Positions 4,236 through 11,001 of a stretch of DNA of 13,791 bases are shown one piece after another; within the stretch, counting starts at the first letter, position 1, and every line of letters begins with the position of its first letter. This DNA is from Patescibacteria group bacterium (lineage in GTDB: Bacteria; Patescibacteriota; Microgenomatia; UBA12405; JAHJSD01): positions 1 through 13,791 of the forward strand of contig JAHJSD010000022.1 of the NCBI GenBank assembly GCA_018830585.1. The letters are read 5' to 3'. Made by a program: the position numbers and the translations under genes. The notes beneath the pieces are model-generated. The model searched no databases. It saw only the letters and a program-made list of their open reading frames with translations, and was not told the origin of the DNA.

Positions 4236-5498
4236 ATGAACCAAAAAACCAAAGCGCAAACACTGAAAGGTTTTCGGGATATCTTGCCCGAAGAGATAGC
4301 CATCAAAAAAAAGGCTGTCAGTATTTTAGTGAAAGTCTTTGAGTCATTTGGCTTTCAGCCGGTAGAAACGCCCACGCTGGAATATACTGATACATTGCTG
4401 GGCAAATACGGCCAAGAGGCGGATAAGTTGGTTTACACCTTCAAAGACAAGGGCGGCAGAGATGTGGGCCTAAGGTATGATCTAACCGTCCCAATCTGCA
4501 AGGTTTTAAGCCTTTATCAAAATCAAATTCCGCTTCCCTTTAAACGTTATCAAATCCAAAGCGCCTTCCGGGCGGAAAAACCGCAAAGAGGCCGATTAAG
4601 AGAGTTCACCCAGTGTGACATCGATATTTTCGGAACGGCATCACCCCTGGCCGATGCCGAAATTATTTTGGTAATTTATACCGCTTTAAAAAAAATCGGT
4701 TTTCAGGAATTCACTATCAACATAAATTCCAGACAAATACTCTTCAAAATTCTAAATTCTGCCGGAATTAAAAACCAAAAACAACAACTTTCAATACTTC
4801 GGTCTATCGATAAATTGGATAAAAAAACGAAAAAAGAGGTTGAAAACGAACTTTATTCAAAAGGTCTCTCCAAAGAACAAGTTTCCAATCTTTTTTCCGC
4901 GATTGACAATACCTTACCCGGCCAAGATTTGAAAACAATCTTTGATTTTCTAAAACTTTCAAAAGTACCGGGAAAATATTATCGCTTCTCCCCTACCATG
5001 GTTCGAGGGCTGGACTATTACACCGGAACAATTTTTGAAACTTATGTTACCAAACCGAAGATCGGTTCGATCACCGGCGGGGGCCGGTATGACAATTTAG
5101 TCAAACAATTGGGCGGGCCTGATATTGCCGCTACCGGCACCACTATTGGTCTGGAAAGAATCATCGAAGTAATCAAGGAGTTTAATTTCTGGCCAAATCT
5201 TAAACCGTGCAAAACTAAAGTCTTAACTACTATCTTCAGCGACAGCCAGGCTCTCATTAATACCTCGATTAAAATAACAAATAAGATCAGGGAAAGCGGC
5301 GTCGCCGTTGAACTTTATCCCGACCCACAAACCAAATTAGACAAACAATTAAAATACGCCGATAAGAAGGGTATTCCTTACGCGCTTATTATCGGTCCGG
5401 ATGAGATCAAAAACAATACTGTTGTTCTTAAGGATTTAATTAAAAAAGCTCAAAAAGAATTAAGTTTAGAAGAGATAGGGAAGATTTTAAAGATTTAA
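4236..5498 (+). CDS. hisS: Histidyl-tRNA synthetase
   Basis: This cytoplasmic class II synthetase attaches histidine to tRNA-His using ATP. The length of 420 residues is typical. The N-terminus KGFRDILPEE is the usual HisRS start. Class II motif 2 is at residues 111-133 (FRAEKPQRGRLREFTQCDID). The histidine-specific signature RGLDYYTGTIFE is at about 258-269, and GGGRYDNL (281-288) with TTIGLERI (302-309) forms the HisA2/motif 3 region. The C-terminal anticodon-binding domain covers about 325-420. A -10 box lies 13 bases upstream of the ATG and there is no Shine-Dalgarno sequence. The tRNA-His-like locus at 2260-2445 is nearby, which may be coincidence. Confidence 0.97.
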   Translation: MNQKTKAQTLKGFRDILPEEIAIKKKAVSILVKVFESFGFQPVETPTLEYTDTLLGKYGQEADKLVYTFKDKGGRDVGLRYDLTVPICKVLSLYQNQIPLPFKRYQIQSAFRAEKPQRGRLREFTQCDIDIFGTASPLADAEIILVIYTALKKIGFQEFTININSRQILFKILNSAGIKNQKQQLSILRSIDKLDKKTKKEVENELYSKGLSKEQVSNLFSAIDNTLPGQDLKTIFDFLKLSKVPGKYYRFSPTMVRGLDYYTGTIFETYVTKPKIGSITGGGRYDNLVKQLGGPDIAATGTTIGLERIIEVIKEFNFWPNLKPCKTKVLTTIFSDSQALINTSIKITNKIRESGVAVELYPDPQTKLDKQLKYADKKGIPYALIIGPDEIKNNTVVLKDLIKKAQKELSLEEIGKILKI

Positions 5499-5512
5499 TC
5501 TTTTTTCTTGTC

Positions 5513-5596
5513 CTCTTGGTTCCGGGATGTTTGCCCCAAGAGCAATGAGAGGTACCGCGGTGTCCCGAAGGGATCCCTCAGGATCAGTCCGCGGGG
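5513..5596. repeat. Palindromic repeat pair behind hisS
   Basis: Two inverted-repeat structures follow hisS. CTCTTGG (5513-5519) pairs with CCAAGAG (5536-5542). Next, CCGCGG (5555-5560) and CCGCGG (5589-5594) bracket a block with nested hairpins TCCC-gaa-GGGA and ATCC-ctca-GGAT. Neither is followed by a T-run, so they are dispersed repeats more likely than classical terminators. They extend the open frame of the next gene upstream as an artefact. Confidence 0.6.
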
Positions 5597-5636
5597 CTCT
5601 ATTTATAACAGACATTGTTATATTAAAAAATCTTTT

Positions 5637-6095
5637 ATGAAAAGTTCGGATAATAAAATAAAGCCGAGGGTTAGATTGATTATAATTAAAGAGGGAAAAA
5701 TTCTTATGTCTTATGTCAAAGATGAGAACTTCTACTTCTTTATCGGCGGAAAAATGAAATACGGCGAAACAGTAGAAGAGGCTTGTGTAAGGGAAGTAAT
5801 AGAAGAGTGCCAAGCCAATTTCATACTCGAAAAGATACTTTATGTCAGAGACTATATTAAACCGGAAGTTGATGAACACAGTCTTGAACTATATATTAAA
5901 GGAGATATCGACAAATTCGAAGAAGTTGAGGGCGTGCTCGATGATGAATTTGACGGTAATCATTGGCAGACTTGGGTCAGCATAAATAAGCTAAAAAGTT
6001 TGGATGTAAGACCCAAGAAATTATTAAACGAGTTAATAAAAGATTACAAAGAAGGATTTAAAAATCAAGTTTCATACCTTGGTGAAATAGATTAA
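5637..6095 (+). CDS. Nudix hydrolase
   Basis: This 152-residue protein hydrolyses a nucleoside-diphosphate-linked substrate that cannot be named from sequence. The Nudix box runs from G38 to A60: G38-x5-E44-x7-R52-E53-V-x-E56-E57-x-Q59-A60. It fits the GX5EX7REUXEEXGU pattern, including the metal-binding glutamates, except that the late Gly is Gln59. The N-terminal strand VRLIIIKEGKILMSYV and the phrase FFIGGKMKYGE are typical. The frame is open back to 5508, but that extension lies in palindromic repeats, so ATG 5637 is preferred. The gene is convergent with prfA, with a palindromic element (6162-6233) between them. Confidence 0.9.
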   Translation: MKSSDNKIKPRVRLIIIKEGKILMSYVKDENFYFFIGGKMKYGETVEEACVREVIEECQANFILEKILYVRDYIKPEVDEHSLELYIKGDIDKFEEVEGVLDDEFDGNHWQTWVSINKLKSLDVRPKKLLNELIKDYKEGFKNQVSYLGEID

Positions 6096-6161
6096 TTTCT
6101 TGAGATAAACACTCTCTTCTTGATAATCAAAATCAAATAAAGCTACAGATTTCGCGCTTGT

Positions 6162-6233
6162 TGTCATTGCGAGCGAATGCGAAGCAATCTCGTTTTTAGA
6201 TTGCTTCGTCGCTGTTGGCTCCTCGCAATGACA
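6162..6233. repeat. Palindromic element, TGTCATTGCGAG family
   Basis: The element has perfect 12-bp termini, TGTCATTGCGAG (6162-6173) and CTCGCAATGACA (6222-6233). An inner stem GAAGCAATCT / AGATTGCTTC closes around a short T-rich loop, so the whole 72 bp can fold into one long hairpin. Repeats with this terminus are common in environmental bacterial genomes (general knowledge). It sits between two convergent genes, where it could also stop transcription from both sides. Confidence 0.85.
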
Positions 6234-6271
6234 ATTAGACTAATCAACGTCAACTGCGAAACTTGTGAAAG

Positions 6272-6955
6272 CTATTGTTTAATCAAATCCAAATCGCCAT
6301 TTAATATTTGGTCTACCTGCCGTGTTTTTTTATTGGTCCTATGGTCAACCGCTCTGTTCTGGGGAAAATTATAAGTTCTGATTTTCTCGGAACGCACGCC
6401 GCTACCGGCCGCCTGACGAGCGTCGCCGACAAAACCGGAAGCCTTTTCCCGCTCATTCTGCCACAACCTACTGGCCAACACTTGCAAGGCGATTTCCCTA
6501 TTTCTCTGCTGGTTTCTCTCCTGCCGGCTTTCAATAGCAATGCCGCTGGGTTTATGGCGCAAACGGCAGGCGGTAGAAACTTTGTTAACATTCTGCCCCC
6601 CATGGCCACCGGCGCGAAAAAAATCCCATTCCAAATCCTCTTCTCTTATTTCGTTTTGATCGGCAAAAACTTGGGGCATAACTACCACTACCGCGGTAGA
6701 AGTGTGGATCCTGCCTCTTTTTTCAGTGCTGGGGATTCTCTGAACCCGATGAGTGCCGGTCTCTTTTTTTAAAGAAGAATAAACATTTTCTCCACTAATA
6801 AACAAAGAAAGCTCGTCCGTCTGCTCAACCGACCAGCTTTTCTTTTGGGCATAACGCCAATACATCTTAAACAAATCCTGAGCCCAAAGCTTGGCCTCCA
6901 AGCCTCCGGGGCCCGGGTAAACCTCAATAATAGCAGTGTTGTGGTTGACTCTCAT
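6272..6955 (-). CDS. prfA: Peptide chain release factor 1, lacking domain 1
   Basis: The protein ends translation at UAA and UAG by triggering peptide release on the ribosome. The release-factor GGQ motif is at residues 119-121 (AGGHGGQNVNKVS). The stop-codon reading tripeptide is P75-S76-T77 in HRVQRIPSTEKRGRIHTS, a PxT type that marks RF1; RF2 has SPF. The start NTAIIEVYPGPGGLEAKLWA corresponds to about residue 110 of normal 360-residue RF1, so at 227 residues the whole N-terminal helical domain 1 is missing. An in-frame TAA lies five codons before the ATG, and rpmE ends 22 bases upstream, so the missing part is not hidden nearby. The order rpmE-prfA is a common bacterial arrangement. Confidence 0.92.
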   Translation of the reverse strand: MRVNHNTAIIEVYPGPGGLEAKLWAQDLFKMYWRYAQKKSWSVEQTDELSLFISGENVYSSLKKETGTHRVQRIPSTEKRGRIHTSTAVVVVMPQVFADQNEIREEDLEWDFFRAGGHGGQNVNKVSTACRLRHKPSGIAIESRQERNQQRNREIALQVLASRLWQNEREKASGFVGDARQAAGSGVRSEKIRTYNFPQNRAVDHRTNKKTRQVDQILNGDLDLIKQ

Positions 6956-6977
6956 TGGAAATAAAACTTAACGACAT

Positions 6978-7319
6978 TTAAGAAGGTTTTACCGGCTTGG
7001 CTTTTTTAGAATTCTTGGTCTGAGTTTTCCCGGTTTTCTTACCCGTCTTAATGGCCTTTTTATCCTCCCTTTTAGCTTTCTTTGCTTTCTTCTTGGCCAA
7101 CTTAACTTTCAAAGTGGTCGCTGTTTGTCTTTTTCTCTCAAACCGCTCAATTCTTCCTTCGGTATCGATATATTTAGATTGACCTGTATAAAAAGGATGA
7201 CAGACGGCACAAATTTCTACTTTAATTTCCGGTACTGTAGAGCCGGTAACAAAGGCGTTGCCGCAAGTACAAGCTACCTTGCAGTCATTGTAGTATTTTG
7301 GGTGAATCCCTTTTTTCAT
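6978..7319 (-). CDS. rpmE: Ribosomal protein L31 with basic tail
   Basis: Large-subunit protein bL31. MKKGIHPKYYND is the typical start. Cysteines in CKVACTCG and EICAVCHPFYTG indicate the zinc-binding type, and KYIDTEGRIERFERK is a typical ending. The normal protein would end near residue 68; here a further 45 residues or so of Lys/Ala/Thr-rich tail bring it to 113. Such tails bind rRNA or are disordered (inference). Its promoter leaves only 8 bases between the -10 box and the ATG. It is the first gene of an rpmE-prfA unit. Confidence 0.95.
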   Translation of the reverse strand: MKKGIHPKYYNDCKVACTCGNAFVTGSTVPEIKVEICAVCHPFYTGQSKYIDTEGRIERFERKRQTATTLKVKLAKKKAKKAKREDKKAIKTGKKTGKTQTKNSKKAKPVKPS

Positions 7320-7327
7320 AACTAATT

Positions 7328-7356
7328 ATTATAACTAAGGAGATTCGTGATAGCAA
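7328..7356 (-). promoter_or_regulatory. Promoter of rpmE
   Basis: On the minus strand TTGCTA (7356-7351) and a perfect TATAAT (7333-7328) are 17 bases apart. Only 8 bases separate the -10 box from the ATG at 7319, so the transcript would begin within one or two bases of the start codon. Confidence 0.75.
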
Positions 7357-7382
7357 GAACAAGGAGAAAAGAAATTGAAGCT

Positions 7383-7400
7383 CCGAGGGCTACCCTTCGG
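7383..7400 (-). terminator. Weak terminator-like hairpin behind the HtrA gene
   Basis: On the minus strand an imperfect stem CCGA-GGG / CCC-TCGG is followed by a T-rich but broken run. It lies 31 bases behind the protease stop codon, where a terminator is expected. Confidence 0.4.
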
Positions 7401-7430
7401 GATTTTCGCCAAGGTGGATTAAACTATTCC

Positions 7431-8588
7431 CTATCCTTCATTCTTGGTCGTCAACCTAACGGTAACACTGACTGTCTGACCATCGCGCCAATACTTAATC
7501 TCAACCTTGTCACCAACTTTTTTCCGGTTGACAATCTTAACCAAATTAGACTCATCCCCTTCTAATCTTTCGCCGTCAATATAGGTAACAATGTCTCCCT
7601 CTTTCAAACCCGCCTCTTCGGCCGCGGAACCGGAAACCACCCGGCGGATATAGGCCCCTTGAGGAACTTCATTTAATATCGCTGCTTTTTCGGAAATCAT
7701 CTGATACTCCACCCCAAAGAAAGGACGATTAAATTCTCCTGTTTCTTTAAACAGCTTCAAACTTTCTCTAACTACATCTATTGGAATAGCAAAACCGATA
7801 TTCTGGGCCCCTCCGGCTATGGCAACGTTTACCCCAATTACTTTTCCGGAAGAATCCAAAAGAGGACCGCCGGAATTACCCGGGTTAATCGCCGCGTCCG
7901 TCTGAATCACATTATCTAATTGTTCAGCATAACCCTCGAAAGCAGAACCGGCGGTAATTCCCCTGCCCAAGCCGGAAATAACCCCGGTAGTAACCGTATG
8001 GCGAAACTTGCCTAAAGCAGTGCCAATAGCGATTACTAACTGGCCCACTTTTAGATCTTCGGAATTACCCAACTCCAAAGCCGGAAGCTGAGTCTCAACC
8101 TTTAAAATTGCCAGATCATTAGCCGGGTCGCGGTAAATGTCCTTAACTTCCAAAATATGATCATCTTTGTCTATCACCTTATATTTCGCAGAAGTATCCG
8201 AAACTACATGCTTATTGGTCACTACCAGACCACCATCAACGATGAAACCGCTGCCAATGTCCTGCTCTATTTTCCTCTCCTGGGTCTGAAAGTTGAAGAA
8301 ACCAAAAGGGTCGAAGTCAAAAAGCGGCACTCTCTCGGTCTTATTAATGGAAACGGTCACCGCCGAAGCGGCCGCTTTCTCGGCAATATCAATTATCACC
8401 GACTCTTCTCTTAATACCTTCTGCTCTAAATAGCCTTGTTCCGGACCAAAACCGGAAAAAGGCAGCCAGCGGTCAATAATTTTTAAAAATCCAAGCCTGT
8501 CCAAAAATCCGCCCAGAAAGAATACCCCAGTCAAAAGGACTCCAAAAGTTAAACCTGTTAAAAATAACCCTAATTTCTTAGTCGGCAT
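7431..8588 (-). CDS. htrA: HtrA/Deg-type serine protease with PDZ domain
   Basis: An envelope protease that degrades or refolds misfolded exported proteins. A single transmembrane helix (residues about 7-29) anchors it with the protease outside. The trypsin-like domain (about 64-280) has the full triad: His127 in VVTNKHVVSD, Asp158 in DPANDLAIL and Ser239 in NPGNSGGPLL. One PDZ domain (about 288-380) carries GAYIRRVVSGSAAEEAGLKEGDIV. At 385 residues it is the usual length for the membrane-anchored one-PDZ type. A TATAAT box lies 10 bases before the ATG, so the mRNA is nearly leaderless. It follows the CtpA-like gene, with a terminator between them, so the two are separate transcription units. 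Confidence 0.96.
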   Translation of the reverse strand: MPTKKLGLFLTGLTFGVLLTGVFFLGGFLDRLGFLKIIDRWLPFSGFGPEQGYLEQKVLREESVIIDIAEKAAASAVTVSINKTERVPLFDFDPFGFFNFQTQERKIEQDIGSGFIVDGGLVVTNKHVVSDTSAKYKVIDKDDHILEVKDIYRDPANDLAILKVETQLPALELGNSEDLKVGQLVIAIGTALGKFRHTVTTGVISGLGRGITAGSAFEGYAEQLDNVIQTDAAINPGNSGGPLLDSSGKVIGVNVAIAGGAQNIGFAIPIDVVRESLKLFKETGEFNRPFFGVEYQMISEKAAILNEVPQGAYIRRVVSGSAAEEAGLKEGDIVTYIDGERLEGDESNLVKIVNRKKVGDKVEIKYWRDGQTVSVTVRLTTKNEG

Positions 8589-8598
8589 CGTTAAGTTT

Positions 8599-8604
8599 AT
8601 TATA
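8599..8604 (-). promoter_or_regulatory. -10 box of the HtrA gene
   Basis: A perfect TATAAT on the minus strand ends 10 bases before the ATG at 8588. The expected -35 region overlaps the preceding terminator hairpin and has no good TTGACA match. Confidence 0.5.
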
Positions 8605-8611
8605 ATATAAA

Positions 8612-8640
8612 AAACCTTCGACCTTACGGTCGGGATTTTT
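8612..8640. terminator. Bidirectional terminator hairpin
   Basis: CGACC (8619-8623) pairs with GGTCG (8628-8632) around TTAC. There is a T-run after it on the plus strand and, on the minus strand, TTTTTT after the stem from the A-run at 8609-8614. It is well placed to end the CtpA transcript before the HtrA promoter. Confidence 0.65.
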
Positions 8641-8655
8641 TGTTTCGCACTGTTT

Positions 8656-8710
8656 CATGCTTCGCATGTTTACCTATGATCGCTTCACCCCGACGCGAAG
8701 TCGGGGTTTT
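8656..8710. repeat. Two hairpin repeats behind the CtpA gene
   Basis: CATGC-ttc-GCATG (8656-8668) is followed by CCCCGAC-gcgaa-GTCGGGG (8688-8706) with TTTT after it on the plus strand. The second stem is identical to the one inserted in the T-loop of the tRNA-like locus (2367-2385), with a different loop. Confidence 0.7.
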
Positions 8711-8773
8711 CGCTTTCTTGAAATAAATACAACAGAAGCGAGTCTTTTAATTCCCCCAATTCTACCATCAACA

Positions 8774-9985
8774 CTATTGGGCAAGAAGAATCTCTATTGC
8801 TTTTCCCAAAAAAGGATCTTCTTCGGTCTGATCCTGTTGGTCGATTTCAATATTCGGAGCCACTCCTTTTTCGTGAATTGAGTCGCCGTTGGGCAAAAGC
8901 CATTTGGCCGTGGTGATATGCAAACCGGCGCCGCCGGGAAGCTCCTGAGGCTCCTGAACAATTCCCTTGCCAAAAGTAGTCGTCCCTATTAAAGTCGCTC
9001 GCTGATAATCTTTTAAAGCGCCAGCTAAAATTTCCGAAGCGGAAGCGGAGCCTTGGTTAACTAACACAACTAGAGGAGTTTTAAGAAAACGCCCGGTTCT
9101 GTCAACTGAAAATTTGGTTTTCTTACCCTGATAATCTTCCTGCCAAACTATCGGTCTACCCATAGGCAAAAATTCACCGGCAACAAAAACCGCCCCCTCC
9201 AAGTAACCGCCCGGGTTATTGCGTAAATCTAAAATTATTCCATCAAGCCCGGAAGGGTTGGATTTCGATAAGGTCTCATTTACCCAAGAGACCCACTCCT
9301 CTCCCGCTTTCTCGCTAAACTGGAGCAGGTGAACATAAGCAAAATTTTTATTTTCGCGGATTTCCCAATCAGACTCCAAAGAATCAACTACGATTGTATC
9401 CCTAATCACCTCGAAATCGCGCGGGCCGGTTTCGCCCTCACGAGCAATAGTCAAAACAATCTTGCTGCCCTTTTCTCCCCGAATTAACTTAACCGCCTCC
9501 GGCAGAGAAAGATCTTCGGTTGATTGATCCACGTTGGCACTTTCGTCTTTTATATTCAAGATTAAATCCCCCGCCTTAATCCCGGCCTTTTCTGCCGGAG
9601 TGCCGTTCAGAGGTGAAATTACCGCCAAGGTTTTATTTTTATAACCAAGCTGAATTCCCACCCCGCCAAATTCTCCAAAAAGATCCTCCTTGTTCATCTT
9701 GTTATCTTCAGAAGCAAAAAAAGCAGTATATGGATCCCCCAACGAATCGACCATTCCGGAGATCGCCCCTTCGATCATCTTTTGTTCGCTAATCTCTTCT
9801 CTGTCCAAGTATTTTTCCTCCAACCGGTGCCAAACGAGCCAAAATAAAGAAAAGTCTTTACCTTCCATCGTTGAAGACGGAGTCCGGGAAAATCCAAACC
9901 TGTAACCCAAAAATCCGGAAGCCAAAACTAAAATTAAAACCAAAGCAAGTCGGCGCAGACCGCGTAAAGAAATTTTGATTCTCAT
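8774..9985 (-). CDS. ctpA: C-terminal processing protease (S41, CtpA/Prc type)
   Basis: An envelope protease that trims or degrades exported proteins from their C-termini. The N-terminal helix (residues about 10-30) is a membrane anchor or signal. A helical segment with GDPYTAFF (83-90) precedes the PDZ domain (about 103-185, with GVGIQLGYKN and GTPAEKAGIKAGDLIL). The S41 catalytic core holds the LDLRNNPGGYL signature (252-262), nucleophile Ser315 in NQGSASASEIL, Lys340 in TTFGKGIVQ and Gln344, which match the Ser/Lys/Gln triad at the usual 25- and 4-residue spacing. The length of 403 residues is typical. Only 4 bases separate it from the upstream 172-residue gene, so the two are very likely one operon. 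Confidence 0.96.
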   Translation of the reverse strand: MRIKISLRGLRRLALVLILVLASGFLGYRFGFSRTPSSTMEGKDFSLFWLVWHRLEEKYLDREEISEQKMIEGAISGMVDSLGDPYTAFFASEDNKMNKEDLFGEFGGVGIQLGYKNKTLAVISPLNGTPAEKAGIKAGDLILNIKDESANVDQSTEDLSLPEAVKLIRGEKGSKIVLTIAREGETGPRDFEVIRDTIVVDSLESDWEIRENKNFAYVHLLQFSEKAGEEWVSWVNETLSKSNPSGLDGIILDLRNNPGGYLEGAVFVAGEFLPMGRPIVWQEDYQGKKTKFSVDRTGRFLKTPLVVLVNQGSASASEILAGALKDYQRATLIGTTTFGKGIVQEPQELPGGAGLHITTAKWLLPNGDSIHEKGVAPNIEIDQQDQTEEDPFLGKAIEILLAQ

Positions 9986-9989
9986 CTTT

Positions 9990-10508
9990 TCAAGTTAGTT
10001 GGGGAATTAAAAAACAATCTCCCGGTAAATTCAGTAAACAATTAATTCCTCCCGAAGAGGCCAAAAGTTTTTCAGTATCAGAATCTTCAGAAACTATTAA
10101 AACCGGTATCTGGCAGTTTGTCAAATCCTCTTGTTTTTCAAAACTAAAACAAACTATTCCCGCTACCGACAAAACAGCCGCTTTCCTTAATAAAATTTTG
10201 TTTGCTCTCCGAACAAATAAAATTTTATTTTTATGGTCCGCGCTGATCTCGGGAAAGCCAATCTCCGGAACAAAAACAAGTTCGCCCCAACAGCGCCCCT
10301 CGCCCACCCCGCTACCGACAAGCTTTTCTGTCTTAAATTCTAATTTAATCTTATTTTTGGCTAAATCGACAACTTTGCCGGGGCAGGGGGCGTTAAAAAA
10401 CTTATTTCCAAATTGGGCCAGCTTATCCCCGAAGGAAACCTTCTGGTTAACTTTCTTTAAAGCTTTCGCTCCTTTAGGTAAGCATAGAACCCATAAAGCT
10501 TTTGGCAT
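9990..10508 (-). CDS. Unknown protein with lipoyl-like N-terminal fold
   Basis: The 172-residue product is not recognised. The N-terminal 80 residues resemble a barrel-sandwich (biotinyl/lipoyl-like) fold: LPKGAKALKKVNQKVSFGDK, then FFNAPCPGKVVDLAKNKIKL, which follows the pattern of a hairpin with APxxGxV. No conserved biotinylation or lipoylation lysine motif is seen, so modification is not claimed. The C-terminal half has strand-helix alternation (NKILFVRRANKILLRKAAVL, QIPVLIVSEDSDTEKLLAS). There is no signal peptide or membrane helix. It overlaps nothing and ends 4 bases before the CtpA gene, suggesting a shared role. A promoter lies about 55 bases upstream. Confidence 0.7.
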   Translation of the reverse strand: MPKALWVLCLPKGAKALKKVNQKVSFGDKLAQFGNKFFNAPCPGKVVDLAKNKIKLEFKTEKLVGSGVGEGRCWGELVFVPEIGFPEISADHKNKILFVRRANKILLRKAAVLSVAGIVCFSFEKQEDLTNCQIPVLIVSEDSDTEKLLASSGGINCLLNLPGDCFLIPQLT

Positions 10509-10527
10509 TTAAAACATCAAATAAGCT

Positions 10528-10592
10528 TCCGGTTGTCTTTTGTTATTTTTTAACCGGACCTAATTTGTAAGTACAAATAATTAAAACGTCAA
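10528..10592 (-). promoter_or_regulatory. Promoter and 5' hairpin of the 172-residue gene
   Basis: On the minus strand TTGACG (10592-10587) and TACAAA (10569-10564) are 17 bases apart. Transcription would start near 10557, exactly where TCCGGTT begins; it can pair with AACCGGA (minus strand, ending at 10528) across a 17-base loop, so the mRNA would carry a 5' hairpin. The leader is about 48 bases and shows no Shine-Dalgarno sequence. Confidence 0.55.
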
Positions 10593-10677
10593 ATCCAAAA
10601 CGGTTCATGGGTAGTTTCCGAATCACCGGTCTTCCTTATTACCCCGGCTCGCCCCGTTTAGTAAAGTGCGAAGAATT

Positions 10678-10935
10678 TCAACGGTTGTCCGTCCTGGTAG
10701 TAAACGGAAGCAACCCTAAATGACGGGCGTGTTTAACTGATTCAGCCAGACGGCGTTGGTGCTTGGCGCACAAACCGGTCACCGTTCTCGGCAAGATTCT
10801 TGAACGGGGTGAAAGATACCCATTAAAAGAGACAAAATCACGCCAGTCCGGCCCATTCATTCCCTTACAAAAAGGGCAATTTTTTTTAACTGGCTGAGGT
10901 TTAACTCTCTTTCTTTTTCTATTTGATCCCGGCAT
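10678..10935 (-). CDS. rpsR: Ribosomal protein S18
   Basis: Small-subunit protein bS18, 85 residues, the partner of S6 on the ribosomal platform. The core is recognised from FVSFNGYLSPRSRILPRTVTGL and CAKHQRRLAESVKHARHLGLLPF. CPFC near the N-terminus with C-x2-H in LCAKH gives the four ligands of the zinc-binding form of S18. It is the last gene of rpsF-ssb-rpsR, 66 bases behind ssb. No terminator is obvious in the 85 bases after it. Confidence 0.97.
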   Translation of the reverse strand: MPGSNRKRKRVKPQPVKKNCPFCKGMNGPDWRDFVSFNGYLSPRSRILPRTVTGLCAKHQRRLAESVKHARHLGLLPFTTRTDNR

Positions 10936-11001
10936 ATAGAATTTTATTAAAAAATGATCCGCGAAAAAAATATTCTAATTCAAGATTAAGGTCGCCAAAA
11001 C

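Noticed and set aside
4048..4239. 63-codon plus-strand open frame overlapping hisS start
   Set aside because: It runs in another frame across the orphan gene's C-terminal part and the hisS promoter, with no protein features.
5508..5636. N-terminal extension of the Nudix gene
   Set aside because: The extra 43 codons lie within inverted repeats; the Nudix family begins near the ATG at 5637.
6308..6772. 154-codon plus-strand open frame
   Set aside because: It lies entirely opposite prfA, whose GGQ and PST motifs make the minus-strand reading certain.
10600..10677. Possible riboswitch or structured RNA behind rpsR
   Set aside because: Short stems such as GGGTA/TACCC and CCG/CGG can be drawn on the minus strand, but no known motif fits and the pairing is weak.
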